A stretch of DNA of 64,000 nucleotides from [Bacillus] selenitireducens MLS10 (GTDB taxonomy: Bacteria > Bacillota > Bacilli > Bacillales > Salisediminibacteriaceae). Of the stretch, positions 29,901 through 40,200 are shown piece after piece. A model generated the notes under the pieces. That model had not been told where the DNA came from, ran no database searches, and saw nothing but the letters and a program-made list of their open reading frames with translations. The stretch is taken from positions 1,116,001 to 1,180,000 of the forward strand of contig NC_014219.1 in NCBI RefSeq assembly GCF_000093085.1, read 5' to 3'. The position numbers were made by a program, and so were the translations under genes. Every line of letters starts with the position of its first letter. Within the stretch, counting starts at the first letter, position 1.

Positions 29901-32900
29901 TTGTGATCGACGAAGAAGTAACACTCAAGACTATTGCGATTTCAGATGGACTTGGTGACAGCGTCATTCGTGAATATCAATATGGCATTCTTCCAGAAGC
30001 TGGAGAGTTGGAAATTTATGATATTCAGGGTGCGCAGCACGTATCACCATACGTGGATCAGGTTGTAAGATCCGTTCCGGGTATTGTGACGCACACAGAA
30101 AACAGCGGTTTCTATTTCCAGTCTGAAGAAAGTGACGGAGATGTGAACACATCCGAAGGGATCTACGTATACCGACCTGGCCACAGTGTCAGCGAAGGAG
30201 ATCTCGTAGAAGTTGACGGAACTGTTGTTGAATATGAGGAAAATGGTTTTGATGGTAACAATGATTTGACGACTACACAAATTTCTGCGACGTCTGTTTC
30301 TGTCGTGTCCGAAGGCAATGATCTTCCCGATCCGGTAGTAATCGGAATTGATCGTGAAATTCCTTCTGTACCGGTCGCGGATTTTGGTAACTATGATCCA
30401 GAAAATCCGGATCATTTTGATGCAACTGTCAATGCCATTGACTTCTTTGAAAGTCTTGAAGGCATGCTCGTTGAAGTTCCAGGTCAGGTGACTGTTACCG
30501 GTCCTCAGAAATACAATGAGCTGACAGTGATTTCTGAAGAATGGGATCTTGATAACCGTACTGATGCAGGCGGTGTATATCTCGAACAGACTGATCTTGG
30601 TGACTTTGCTCCTGAGATGGTTACGGAAGTTCTTTTTGTGAATGTACCAGGCGGTACAACAGCAAAAACAGGTGACTTTTTCGAAGAAGAAATCACCGGT
30701 GTTGTTGGCTATAATTTTGGAAACTTCAAAATCGAGCCAATTGATGGCGGTCTGCCTGAGCTTCAAGACGGTGGGCTAGAGCGTCGTGATGAAACGACGA
30801 TCGAAATGGACGAAGACAAAATGTCCGTTGCCACATATAACGTTGAAAATTTCAGTCCGGAAAGCGATGCTGAAAAAACAGCGAGACTTGCCTATTCAAT
30901 GGCTGTTGAACTGAATGCGCCAGACGTGATTACCCTCGTTGAGGTCATGGACAACTATGATACAAGAGTTGGTCCAGACACAAGCGCGTCTGAAAGCTAT
31001 CAGGTACTGATTGATGCGATTTATGATGAAGTAGGCGTTGAATACGCTTATGCAGAGGTCGCTCCTGAGCAGGGACAGGATGGCGGTATCCCGGGCGGTA
31101 ACATCCGGAATGGTCATCTGTACCGTGTTGACCGTGTTGAATTGGCGGATTCAAGTGTAGGAACATTTGAAGATGCTCTTGAAGTGCAGGAAGACGGCAG
31201 CCTGAACTTTGGTACAGGGCTGATCGATCCGCAAAACGATGCATTCAGAAACTCTCGTAAACCGGTTGTCAGTGAGTTTATTTTCAAAGGTGAACCAGTC
31301 TTTGTTATTGGTAACCACTGGAATTCCAAGCGTGGAGACATGGCTCCTTACGGCATGGAACAACCGGCCGAACAGGGCAGTCGTGTTCAGCGTATGGAAA
31401 TTGCAGAAGTCATCGGCGATTTTGTTGGTGATTTAAATGAAGCTCACGGAGACGACGGTGCAAATGTGGTTGTTGTCGGTGACTTTAACGATTATCCATG
31501 GTCACCACCAGTAACAGAAATGGCTGAACGTGGCGATCTGCACAATGCGATTTTTGAACTGCCGCGTAATGCGCAGTACACGTACAATTACAATGGGTAC
31601 TCCCAGTCCCTCGACTCCATTTTAGTAACCGGCAGCCTGACTGCTGAACTTGAAGTCGACTCCATGAATATCAACTCTGACTTTATGGAAGTACATGGGC
31701 GTGCGAGTGACCACGATCCAATGATGGTTCAATTCAGTGTCCCTGATATTGATCCTGATTATGAGATTGTTCCTGGTCCGAGCATTTCATTTGATGATGC
31801 AGATTTGAATGACAATCGTCGAATTGAATTGACTGTCGGAGATGACTTCGACTATCCTGCAGTTTCTGCAGAAGATCATGAAGGAACTGATTTAGAGGTT
31901 ACGCGTTCCGGTGATGATGTTGATGTAGATCAGCCGGGTGTGTATACGGTTGTTTATACTGCTGAAGATGCCAACGGTAAGACAGCAACACTTCGATTGA
32001 CTGTTGAAGTCATTGCGGACTTTGACCGTGACGATATGAGTGTTGCAGAAGCGATCACTTATAACAGCGGTGAAGCGACTGTCAGAGGGTATATTGTTGG
32101 TTCAATCAATGGCAGCCCTGTACTGTCCGCAGATGGCAATCACTCAGGCACGAATATTCTGATTGCTGATTCTGCTGATGAAACAGAACGCTCAAATATG
32201 CTGCCTGTACAGCTTCCTCAAAACCAGGTCAGAACGGACCTGAACCTGCAAGATAACATTGATTTGCTGGGTGTTGAGGTCATGGTTACCGGTTCTTTAT
32301 CGGCTTATTTCAGTCAACCGGGCATGAGAGATACGTCTGACTACACGATCACAGGTGACGTTCCTGAAGAACCTGAAACAGATTATGACGAAATGAGTAT
32401 TGCTGATTTCCGTGATCTGAATGAAGGTGAGAGCGGGAAGATTGAGGGTATTGTTACAACAGTCCCAGGTTCGTGGGGTGGCGATCGTTTTGCTATTCAG
32501 GACGAAACAGGCGGGATTTATGTCGATATCGAAAGCCATGATTTCGAAATGGGCGACCGTGTAAGTATCAGCGGTGACTTGGATATCTTTAATGACGAAC
32601 TTCAAGTCGATGCCAAGGCATCGGAACTGATCGAAGCCGATCAGGAAGTTCCGGCACCGCGTGTTGAATTGATGAGTGATGTAACAAAGAGTGACGAAGG
32701 TCAGATTCTCACATTTGAGAATGTGGAAATTACCGAATATGATGTCGTGAACAATTTTGGCACATTTGAATTTACAGCTGTTTCCGGTGACGACTCGTTT
32801 TTAATCCGTGTTGACAACCGTACAGGTGTTGAAGCTGATAATTTTGATTTTGAAGAAGGCGATATAATCGATGTGACGGGACTTGTTGCTGAATTTAGAG

Positions 32901-32953
32901 GCACACTTCAGCTCAAGCCGCGATTCGCAGATGATTTCGCAGCAGCTGAATAA
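26975..32953 (+). CDS. SLH-anchored 5'-nucleotidase fused to ExeM/NucH-type nuclease
   Basis: 1992 residues, very acidic, exported. Order: signal peptide (1-28); three SLH repeats (about 30-208); metallophosphoesterase (about 211-440; LHTNDLHGR, DAGDIFSG, GNHEFD, GGHSHD); 5'-nucleotidase C-terminal domain (about 500-727; NGGGIRA, NFTAAGGDGYD); OB-fold (about 758-920); chitobiase-type Ig-like domain (about 929-1000; YYTLDGSDPDENS); second OB-fold (about 1014-1270); endonuclease/exonuclease/phosphatase domain (about 1282-1588; VATYNVENFSP, NHWNSKRGD, GDFNDYPWSP, ASDHDPMMVQF); DUF5011-like Ig domain (about 1600-1680); two more OB-like domains to the end. Both catalytic centres look intact. It can plausibly cut extracellular DNA/RNA and then dephosphorylate the nucleotides. 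B. subtilis YhcR is functionally similar but uses another nuclease fold. Confidence 0.93.
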   Translation: MQSKLGKRLTVMLSFVLAMLMFAATPMAHEHGFSDVDDDYTHAEAIRALAEEGILQGYPDGSFGIQDNMERQQVAIVLYRALGLDVPEDLDSTLERYSDVSANHPRAKEIAAVTHAGIFEGGNAGAFYPYNTITREQTASVLVRAFELPENVHGGDVEIYLDNVSDAHVQDVQTFANLGLTDRFDDYLPQNPVIRAEYASFTYRTMALDRVSVLHTNDLHGRVDQYPQMITTVNEARMTRPDSLLLDAGDIFSGTLYFNEFRGQAALHFMNMMDYDAFVFGNHEFDLGDSEAEFAHEDLANFVRGANFPSLGANMDFSAHPEFDDLTTNKDGITYEAEGGMIYDGIVTEIDGEEVGIFGINTEDTVDISSTVDVQFEDFAEASERMVSLFEADGVNKIIALTHLGFESDPSVGNDMRLAQEVEGIDIIVGGHSHDYLNEPVMVTEDADGNEIEPTVIVQAGEYGRAVGTLDVVFDDEGVIHAWKGELLDVNEREADPQAAEELIPFTEAVEELANTPAGFSVNEQLPNPRLGGDSEVSVRANETALGNLIADAYLRAGQNAYPETAIAFQNGGGIRAPLPETAEGDGPYEITVGDMITVQPFGNRLTVMDLTGEEIMEVLETSVKDFPGENGGFMQVAGMTFKFDSGQDAGERVHSVMVHEDGEYAPLDMDRTYKVATNNFTAAGGDGYDVLAQAWEETRYSIVGQTDWEILRDHALALVDEVGEVAPTIEGRITEGPAEEVDVPSIMDARDNEIGTEDVTLRGTVTAYFEQGGQTNMYVQDDSAAILVRGSGLGSMYNIGDMVEFTGEINHFRDMIQLLVDDSSLVEANHGMIEPEIVDSSFFEGDLDDVQGKLIEIQDVEVLDNPQHDDFNARDAEGDFIVLGSHSSVSENTDYDAIVGVVNYHFFDNKLMPRNDDDLIEDATVTQPARANVESGDVASGTEVVLSSATRDAEIYYTLDGSDPDENSTLYTEPIVIDEEVTLKTIAISDGLGDSVIREYQYGILPEAGELEIYDIQGAQHVSPYVDQVVRSVPGIVTHTENSGFYFQSEESDGDVNTSEGIYVYRPGHSVSEGDLVEVDGTVVEYEENGFDGNNDLTTTQISATSVSVVSEGNDLPDPVVIGIDREIPSVPVADFGNYDPENPDHFDATVNAIDFFESLEGMLVEVPGQVTVTGPQKYNELTVISEEWDLDNRTDAGGVYLEQTDLGDFAPEMVTEVLFVNVPGGTTAKTGDFFEEEITGVVGYNFGNFKIEPIDGGLPELQDGGLERRDETTIEMDEDKMSVATYNVENFSPESDAEKTARLAYSMAVELNAPDVITLVEVMDNYDTRVGPDTSASESYQVLIDAIYDEVGVEYAYAEVAPEQGQDGGIPGGNIRNGHLYRVDRVELADSSVGTFEDALEVQEDGSLNFGTGLIDPQNDAFRNSRKPVVSEFIFKGEPVFVIGNHWNSKRGDMAPYGMEQPAEQGSRVQRMEIAEVIGDFVGDLNEAHGDDGANVVVVGDFNDYPWSPPVTEMAERGDLHNAIFELPRNAQYTYNYNGYSQSLDSILVTGSLTAELEVDSMNINSDFMEVHGRASDHDPMMVQFSVPDIDPDYEIVPGPSISFDDADLNDNRRIELTVGDDFDYPAVSAEDHEGTDLEVTRSGDDVDVDQPGVYTVVYTAEDANGKTATLRLTVEVIADFDRDDMSVAEAITYNSGEATVRGYIVGSINGSPVLSADGNHSGTNILIADSADETERSNMLPVQLPQNQVRTDLNLQDNIDLLGVEVMVTGSLSAYFSQPGMRDTSDYTITGDVPEEPETDYDEMSIADFRDLNEGESGKIEGIVTTVPGSWGGDRFAIQDETGGIYVDIESHDFEMGDRVSISGDLDIFNDELQVDAKASELIEADQEVPAPRVELMSDVTKSDEGQILTFENVEITEYDVVNNFGTFEFTAVSGDDSFLIRVDNRTGVEADNFDFEEGDIIDVTGLVAEFRGTLQLKPRFADDFAAAE

Positions 32954-32970
32954 TCAAACAGTTTAAAATG

Positions 32971-33004
32971 AGGCGCAGGGGATTCGTTCCCTTGCGTCTT
33001 TTTT
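32971..33004 (+). terminator. Terminator of the SLH nucleotidase/nuclease
   Basis: Stem AGGCGCAGGGGA (32971-32982) with TTCCCTTGCGTCT (from 32987), followed by a T-run. It lies 18 bases after the stop codon. Confidence 0.82.
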
Positions 33005-33144
33005 GATTCAAAGCATAAACATTTACGGATTAATGCCGATATAATGAACGAATATCAACAAAGGCCTTGAAAGATTCAGGTTTCTCTTGAATCAGAAGGA
33101 AATTTTTATTAAACTTAATGTAGAGTGACAGAGGAGGTAAAGTG

Positions 33145-33834
33145 ATGCGCAGAAAAGCTTTATTGATGGTTATGCTCTTAGTAGGCGCAATATTTGCAGG
33201 AAGCATTGCTGTTATGGCGAATAATGGTTCTGACGATTTCCCGGATTTACCAAGAGATCACCGGGTGGGCCCTGCCGTATACGCACTGGTTGACCAGGAG
33301 ATTATTTCCGGTTTTCCTGATGGTACATTCCGTTTTCAGGATAATATCACCCGGGGAGATGCTGCAGTGATGATTGCAAGGGCATTGAGTTATGAAGATC
33401 TCAATAATCCGAATGTAACATTTGAAGATCCATTTGTGGATATTCCAACAACAGACCGTTATTTTAATGCCGCTAACTGGCTGAAAGAACAGCAAATCAC
33501 AGGCGGATATCCAGATGGAACATTTGCACCACGGGATACGATTACCCGTGCTGAAATGGCAGTCATTCTGTCTCGTGCATTTGCTCTTGAGAAAACAAGT
33601 GATACATACTCTTTCTCAGATCGTGGTGGCAGTACGCAGGATTTTGTACAGGCACTTTACGATCAGGGCATTACGGAGGGTATAGGCGGAGGCCGTTTCG
33701 GTTCTGATGACAATATCACACGAGGTGACTTCTCTGTATTCGTACACAGAAGCATGGGTTCTGGAGATGTGACACCACCAGAAGATGATGATGCTGAAGA
33801 GCCTGAGGAATTCAGAGTTGTTGATATTTACTGA
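33145..33834 (+). CDS. Small SLH-only surface protein
   Basis: 229 residues: signal peptide (1-26), three SLH repeats (about 32-205; IISGFPDGTFRFQDNITRGD, ITGGYPDGTFAPRDTITRAE, ITEGIGGGRFGSDDNITRGD) and a 25-residue acidic tail ending EEFRVVDIY. No catalytic domain is present. The tail looks like the start of a linker to a further domain, but a terminator follows the stop within 10 bases, so the short form is probably the real product. It may be an S-layer accessory or an SLH-site competitor; this is inference. The Shine-Dalgarno GAGGAGGT sets the start at 33145. Confidence 0.88.
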   Translation: MRRKALLMVMLLVGAIFAGSIAVMANNGSDDFPDLPRDHRVGPAVYALVDQEIISGFPDGTFRFQDNITRGDAAVMIARALSYEDLNNPNVTFEDPFVDIPTTDRYFNAANWLKEQQITGGYPDGTFAPRDTITRAEMAVILSRAFALEKTSDTYSFSDRGGSTQDFVQALYDQGITEGIGGGRFGSDDNITRGDFSVFVHRSMGSGDVTPPEDDDAEEPEEFRVVDIY

Positions 33835-33843
33835 TTACATGCA

Positions 33844-33875
33844 AACAGTCGGACATTTGTCCGGCTGTTTTTTTA
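33844..33875 (+). terminator. Terminator of the small SLH gene
   Basis: AACAGTCGGAC (33844-33854) pairs with GTCCGGCTGTT (33859-33869; one G-U) and is followed by six more Ts. Confidence 0.92.
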
Positions 33876-33879
33876 TTAG

Positions 33880-34053
33880 GCTCTGGTAAAGTCTGTTGTT
33901 GAAATTTCGGTTTGAAAAAGCGACAGGCGGAGACACCTGCGGGAAAAGCGCAGTCCGAACATCCACTTTCCCAGAGCGAAAGTTAGCTGAGGCAAGCCTG
34001 CTGTAAGCGTCCGCCGATAGCAATTGGAAACAACATTAAACTTTAACAGTGCT
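33880..34053. repeat. MITE-like intergenic element with imperfect terminal inverted repeats
   Basis: About 174 bp. The left end GCTCTGGTAAAGTCTGTTGTT and the reversed right end GCACTGTTAAAGTTTAATGTTGTT are clearly related. Inside, GGCGGAGAC (about 33927) and GCGTCCGCC (about 34007) are also inverted, so the whole unit can fold as a long imperfect hairpin. There is no coding potential of its own. GC content rises sharply over its centre compared with the AT-rich flanks. Sequences of this type (GGCGGAGAC-CCTGCGGGAAAAGCG) recur between genes in many Bacillaceae, as I recall; copy number in this genome cannot be judged from one window. No sure target-site duplication is seen. Confidence 0.65.
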
Positions 34054-34104
34054 ATTTTTAAGAAATCAGTTGCATTTTTATAGAAAAGTAAATACAATAT
34101 AAAG

Positions 34105-34119
34105 TAGAAAGCGGTTGCA
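34105..34119 (+). promoter_or_regulatory. cre-like site, distal, of the amylopullulanase gene
   Basis: TAGAAAGCGGTTGCA differs at one position from the relaxed cre consensus WTGNAANCGNWNNCW. It lies about 15 bases upstream of the -35 hexamer. Weak on its own; listed because of the second site at 34169. Confidence 0.35.
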
Positions 34120-34129
34120 CAAAAAGCGA

Positions 34130-34151
34130 AGAACTTGATATATCAAGTTCT
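34130..34151. promoter_or_regulatory. Perfect 22-bp palindrome over the -35 of the amylopullulanase gene
   Basis: AGAACTTGATA and its exact reverse complement abut with no spacer (axis between 34140 and 34141). The TTGATA of the promoter lies in it, so a dimeric regulator binding here would compete with RNA polymerase. It lacks a T-run and is not a terminator. The cognate regulator is unknown. Confidence 0.65.
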
Positions 34152-34162
34152 ATTATTATATT
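34135..34162 (+). promoter_or_regulatory. SigA promoter of the amylopullulanase gene
   Basis: TTGATA (34135-34140), a 16-base spacer, and TATATT (34157-34162). The start of transcription would be near 34169, inside the cre-like site, leaving a leader of about 130 bases. Confidence 0.6.
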
Positions 34163-34168
34163 CATTTG

Positions 34169-34182
34169 TGCAAACGTTTTCT
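34169..34182 (+). promoter_or_regulatory. cre-like / LacI-family operator at the amylopullulanase start site
   Basis: TGCAAACGTTTTCT matches TGWAARCGYTWWCW except at position 3. It overlaps the predicted transcription start, the classic place for repression by CcpA; a maltose-type LacI-family repressor could also bind it. The flank TTTGTGCAA (34165-34173) is the inverse of TTGCACAAA at 34115-34123. Confidence 0.6.
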
Positions 34183-34185
34183 TAA

Positions 34186-34206
34186 ATTGTGCAATAATTG
34201 CACAAT
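34186..34206. promoter_or_regulatory. 21-bp palindrome in the amylopullulanase leader
   Basis: ATTGTGCAAT and ATTGCACAAT are exact inverses around a central A. The core TTGTGCAA also occurs inverted at 34115-34123 and 34165-34173, so the same half-site appears four times in 92 bp. This looks like an operator array rather than an RNA terminator, since no T-run follows. Confidence 0.55.
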
Positions 34207-34297
34207 AAGAACATAATGATTCATGGTTTGGCCTGGGGGTGATGAACAGAAAGATTGATGTTTGCTGGTTCAGTTTGATCAAAGGGAGGAATGGATC

Positions 34298-37200
34298 TTG
34301 AACAGGAAAATGAAAAAAAGAGCATCTGTGTTTATGACAGCAGTCATGGGTATGAGTGTTTTATCGACATTCGCACCTGCTGCAGCATTGGCAGAAGGAA
34401 CTTCTGAAGAAACTGCAGGTAATGGTGTACCTGAAGATCATCTTCGTATTCATTACGATTATGGCGATGCGGATGTATCGGAGCTTGGCATTTGGTACTG
34501 GGGCGGTTTCAGTCATACGTCAGATGATTTGGGTGTTGATTGGCCGGGGGACGTCCGTTTTGATGAAGACAATACGACAGACTTCGGTGCCTACATCGAT
34601 ATGGAACTCGCTGAAGGATCGAATGCTGTTCAGTTTCTGATCAACAACGATGAAGGAGACAACCTGACGGGTGATCTTTCCGTCGATCTTCTCAGTGACG
34701 AGATGAATGAAGTCTGGATTACGGAAGATGCAGAAATATATTACTACGAGCCTGAAGAATTTGAGGATAATATTCTTCGCGTTCATTTTCAGACTGAAGA
34801 TGAACAGTATGAACCGTGGGGACTGTGGACATGGGGCGATGTTGCTGCAGCAACAGAAGACTGGCCAACAGGAGCTCACGCCTTTATGAATGATCAGACA
34901 GGCCCTTACGGTGCCTATTATGATCTGGATCTTGCTGAAGATCCATCATCGGTCAGTTTTTTACTGGTCAATCGTGAAAACGAAGAACAGACTGGCGATG
35001 TCACTTTTGGCGATCTTGATAACCACAGGCAGGTGTTTGTTCACCTTGATAAAGAAGGTGTATTTACAAACCCCTACTATGTGGATACAGCTGAGGAAGA
35101 AGAACCTGAACTGAAAGAGGGCGAGTATGACTTCACCATCAGCGGTACCGTTACAGGTCCGGTTGATGCGGAGAATCATGCGGTGCTTGATATTGAAGTG
35201 ACGGAACCGGAAGAAGATGTGGCAATCAGACGCATGCACGCGGATGTTTCCGAACTGGGTGGCCCGGAAGAGTTGTCCATTTCTCCGGAAGTGATGGGTG
35301 TGACGCTGTCCGCACATTACACGGTGGAACCTGGAACGTATGATATTCCGCTGATGCTTGTGGATGAGGAAGGCGGTACATATGACGGAACCGCCGAAGT
35401 CACTGTTGAAGAATACGTGAAAGGTGAAGGCGACTTCAACTGGGACGAGTCGATTATCTACTTTATGCTGACGGACCGTTTCTATGACGGTGATCCGTCC
35501 AATAACGACCCGTACGACCTCGACTACAGTTCCTATGGCAACCAGCGCGGAGTGCCGCAGGGCGGCGACTTTGTTGGCGTCATGGAACAGCTTGACTATC
35601 TCGATGATCTTGGTGTGAATACGATCTGGATCACACCGATCGTAGAAAACATCGCTTATGACGTTGGTTTTACTGAAGATGGTGCCGGTTCCTATTTCGG
35701 CTACCATGGCTATTGGGCCAAGGATTTTGAAGAGCTGAATCCGCATCTCGGAACCTTGGACGAGTTCCATAACCTGATTGATGCGGCGGCTGACCGTGAT
35801 ATGGATATTATGGTTGACGTGGTGTTGAATCACACAGGTTACGGACTGAAAGCTGAAGACGGTGACTTGGAAGACCCGCCGCCTGGCTATCCGACAGATG
35901 AAGACCGAGAGCGCTTTGAAGGCATGATCCGTGAACAGTCGGGATCAACGGATGAGACGATGGAACTTGCGGGTCTGCCTGATTTTAAGACAGAAGTGCC
36001 TGAAGTCCGTGAACAGATTGTGGACTGGCAGACGTCTTGGGTGGAGAAGTCCACGACAGACGCTGGAAACAGCATTTCATCGTTCCGTGTGGATACAGTG
36101 AAACACGTGGATGAGCCGACATGGCAGTTGTTTAAAAATGAACTGACGCGTGTCAGCACAGATTTCAAAATGATCGGTGAAGCATGGGAAAACAATATTG
36201 ACGGGAATCACCGTTATTTGAACTCCGGTCAGATGGATTCCCTTTTAAGCTTTGATTTTAAAGGTATTGCCGGCAATCTTGTGAACGGCAATATTGCAAG
36301 AGCTGTCGATGCTTTGGATGAAGTCCAGCATACGATTGATAATAAAGCCACGCTCGGGAACTTCCTTGGAAGTCACGATGAAGCCGGGTTCCTGTATTCA
36401 CAGGACGGCGATGAAGGGAAACTGAAAGTGGCGGCTTCCCTGCAGGCATTTGTAAAAGGCCAGCCTGTCATTTATTACGGGGAAGAACTTGGTCAGAGCG
36501 GTGACGACAACTGGCCTGTGTATGACAACCGCTATGATATGGGCTGGGACATTGTAGAAGACAACACGATTCTTGAGCACTATCAGACTATCTTTAATCT
36601 ACGTCGGGATCACAGTGAAATCATGGCCCGCGGTGAGTTTGATCATGTAGCAGGGTCAAATGCCGATGACTATGTCGTCTTCAGCCGTACGTATCATGAT
36701 GAGGCACTGTATGCCGCATTAAACGTGCATGAAGATGCAAGACAGATCGCCCTTGACGTCGATTCCGACGATGTTGTCGTAACGGATCACTATTCCGGTG
36801 AGGCATACGACGCGTCTGAGGGCACTGTTGTCATTGATCTTCCATCCATGGCAGACGGCGGTACAGCACTTCTGACGGCAGAGAATGGGATGATTCTTAG
36901 CGCTGAGACAGAAGAGGTTCCTGAAACGGAAGAGATTCCGGAGAATCATATGAGAATTCACTATGATAATGGCGATACGCCACCGGGGAATCTTGGTATT
37001 TGGTATTGGGACGGTGCAGCTGTTGCATCTGAAGAATTCTCGTCATGGCCAGGTGAAGAGCGTTTCTCTGAAGACCGCATGACAGATTTCGGGCCTTACT
37101 TTGACGTTGAGCTCGAAGAAGGGGCAGACCGTTTGGATATGCTTGTGAATGACGCAGGTGGCGCCAACCTCACGGGTGATGTGGCGATCAACATCCTTGC

Positions 37201-40200
37201 GCCCGAGATGAATGAGGTATGGCTTTATGAGGACGGCAACTACCTGACATTTGAACCGGTTGAGCTTGATGATCAGGTACGTATCCACTATGACCGCGAA
37301 GACGGCGACTATGAGAACTGGGCTGTCTGGTACTGGGATCAGGGCTTGAATCCGCCATCTGAATGGCCGGATGAAGCTGTTGATTTCGATAACGAGGGCC
37401 GCTATGGTGCTTATGTGGATATTGATCTAGAGGAGGATGCAGAAGAGATCGGATTCTTGTTCTTAAATAAGGAATCAGGTGAACAGACCGGTGATCTGCA
37501 GTTTAATGAATTGGCTAATCAAAATCAGATTTTTGTAAGTGATGCTGAAGATGTTGCCTATAACAATCCGTATTATGTAACGCAGGAAGGGTTGCGTTCA
37601 GCGGAAGTGTTAAGCGATGAGCGAATTGAGCTGATTTTCTCTTCAACGGATGCATTTACCGAAGAAGAACTGATGGAAGGTCTGGAAATGACAGATCGCC
37701 ATGGAGACAAAGTGTCATTCGACTCCGTCACGATTGAGGAAGACGGTGTGACAGTCAATGTGCACGGCAACTTTGATCTCGACGGAGCTCCTTTCGAGAT
37801 GACCTTTAATGAGCGGTCAGCTTCAGCCATTGTCAGCTGGCGCTTAAAGGATGAAATGTACGCCTATGACGGCAATCTCGGTGCTGAGCTGCATGAAGAC
37901 GGCTCTGCGACACTGAAGCTCTGGTCTCCTAGTGCAGACAATGTCAACATCATTTTGTACCACCGTGATGATCAGTATGAAGTAGTGACAGATGATGTGG
38001 CAATGGAGTTTGGTGACCGTGGTGTCTGGTCCGTCACACTTGATGAAGATAACACGGGAGAAGAAGATCTGACAGGTTTCTATTACCACTATGAAATCGA
38101 ACGTGATGGTGAAACCGTTCTGGCTCTTGATCCTTACGCGCCATCCATGGCGACGTGGAATTCAAGTGATGAGGACAACAACTACATCGGGAAAGCAGCG
38201 ATTGTCGATCCGTCTGCGATCGGACCTGAACTCGATTTCGCTGATATTGACGGTTTTGAGAAGCGTGAAGATGCGATCATTTATGAGCTGCACGTTCGTG
38301 ACTTTACGTCTGATCCGTCGATTGACGATGAGCTTGAGAATGAGTTCGGCACCTTTGCTGCATTTGCAGAGCGCCTGGACTATCTCGAGGATATGGGTGT
38401 AACACACGTACAGTTGCTACCGGTGATGAGCTATTTCTTTGCCAATGAATACGAAGCAGCGGAGCGTATGCTCGACTATGCGTCTACGCAGACGAACTAT
38501 AACTGGGGTTATGACCCGCACAGCTACTTCTCACTGACAGGTATGTATTCACAGGATCCTGATGATGCGGAGAAGCGTATTGAAGAATTCAAGATGCTGA
38601 TTGACGAGATTCACAGCCGGGACATGGGCGTCATTCTTGATGTCGTGTATAACCATACGGCACGTGTTAGAATCTTTGAAGATCTGGAGCCGAATTACTA
38701 CCACTTCATGGATGCCGATGGTACACCGCGTGTCAGCTTTGGTGGCGGACGACTCGGGACAACTCATGAAATGGCCCGACGTATTCTTGTCGATTCCATC
38801 ATGTATTGGGTGGAAGAATTCAAAGTGGACGGATTCCGCTTTGACATGATGGGTGACCACGATGCAGAAAGCATTCAGATTGCCTATGACAAAGCGAAAG
38901 AAGTCAACCCGAACATTGTCATGATCGGGGAAGGTTGGAGAACGTTTGTCGGTGATGAGCGTTATCCTGATGTACAGCCTGCCGATCAGGACTGGATGCA
39001 GGACACGGAGAGTGTCGGATCGTTCTCGGATGATTTCCGAAATGAACTGAAGTCAGGCTTCGGAAGTGAAGGCGAGCCACGCTTTATTACAGGTGGTCCG
39101 CGTGACATTCAGCGTATTTACGACAATGTTACGGCGAATCCGCATAATTTCACAGCAACAAACCCTGGTGACGTGGTACCGTATATTGCGGCGCACGATA
39201 ACCTGACGTTGCATGATGTTATTGCACAGTCCATTCAGAAAGATCCTAAGGATCATCAAGAAGAAATTCATGACCGTATTCGACTTGGTAACCTGATGGT
39301 GTTGACTGCACAGGGGACAGCATTTTTGCACGGCGGTCAGGAGTTTGGCCGTACGAAGCAGTTTAAGCATGAAGACTATCGTGAGCCGGTCGGTGATGAT
39401 GTGATTCCGTACAAATCAACATTTATGACCGATGAAGACGGAAACCCGTTTGAGTATCCGTACTTTATTCACGATTCGTATGATTCCACAGATGCGATCA
39501 ATCTGTTTGATTGGGAAAAGGCAACAAACGAAGAAGCTTACCCAACGAACGTTCAGACACGTGATTACACACGCGGCATGATTGAACTGCGCCGATCCAC
39601 CGATGCATTCACACATGGCACGATGGATATGATTGATGAAAAGGTATCGATGATCGAAGCACCTGAAGTCGCGGATGAAGACCTTGTGATCGGTTATCGT
39701 GCGGAAGATTCTGCAGGGGAATATGCGTACTATGTATTCGTCAATGCGGATACAGAAGCAAGAACTCTGTCACTTTCATCAGACCTGACGGCAGGTGATG
39801 TCATTGTTGATGCTGAGGAAGCTGGTACAACGGCAATCGATGCTCCTCAGGGTGTTGATATCTCAGCGAATGCGATTACGATCGATCCTCTTTCAGCAAC
39901 TGTTATCAAAATGGGAGTGGAAGATGTGTCATTCCCTGACTTCACACCGGATGAGCCGCACTATGCACCTGTTAACCAGCTTGTCAGACAGGGGATCATC
40001 AGAGGCTTTGAAGATGGTACGTTCCGGGCGGACCGATCCATTACCCGTGTATCAGCGGCGATAATGCTGACAAGGGCAAAGAACCTGGATGTATCGAACA
40101 CGCCAGAAGCGGCGTTTGCTGACGTATCTGCCGAATTCAGGTTTGCTCCTGAAATTTACGCGACTCGTTCAGCCGGTATCTTCCTTGGTGATGAGAATGG

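Noticed and set aside
34186-34206. Palindrome considered as a terminator
   Set aside because: No T-run follows, and it is AT-rich and lies between promoter and gene; an operator is the better reading.
34961-35833. A 290-codon minus-strand frame inside the amylopullulanase gene
   Set aside because: Overlaps the GH13 catalytic region whose motifs are certain; composition is shadow-like.
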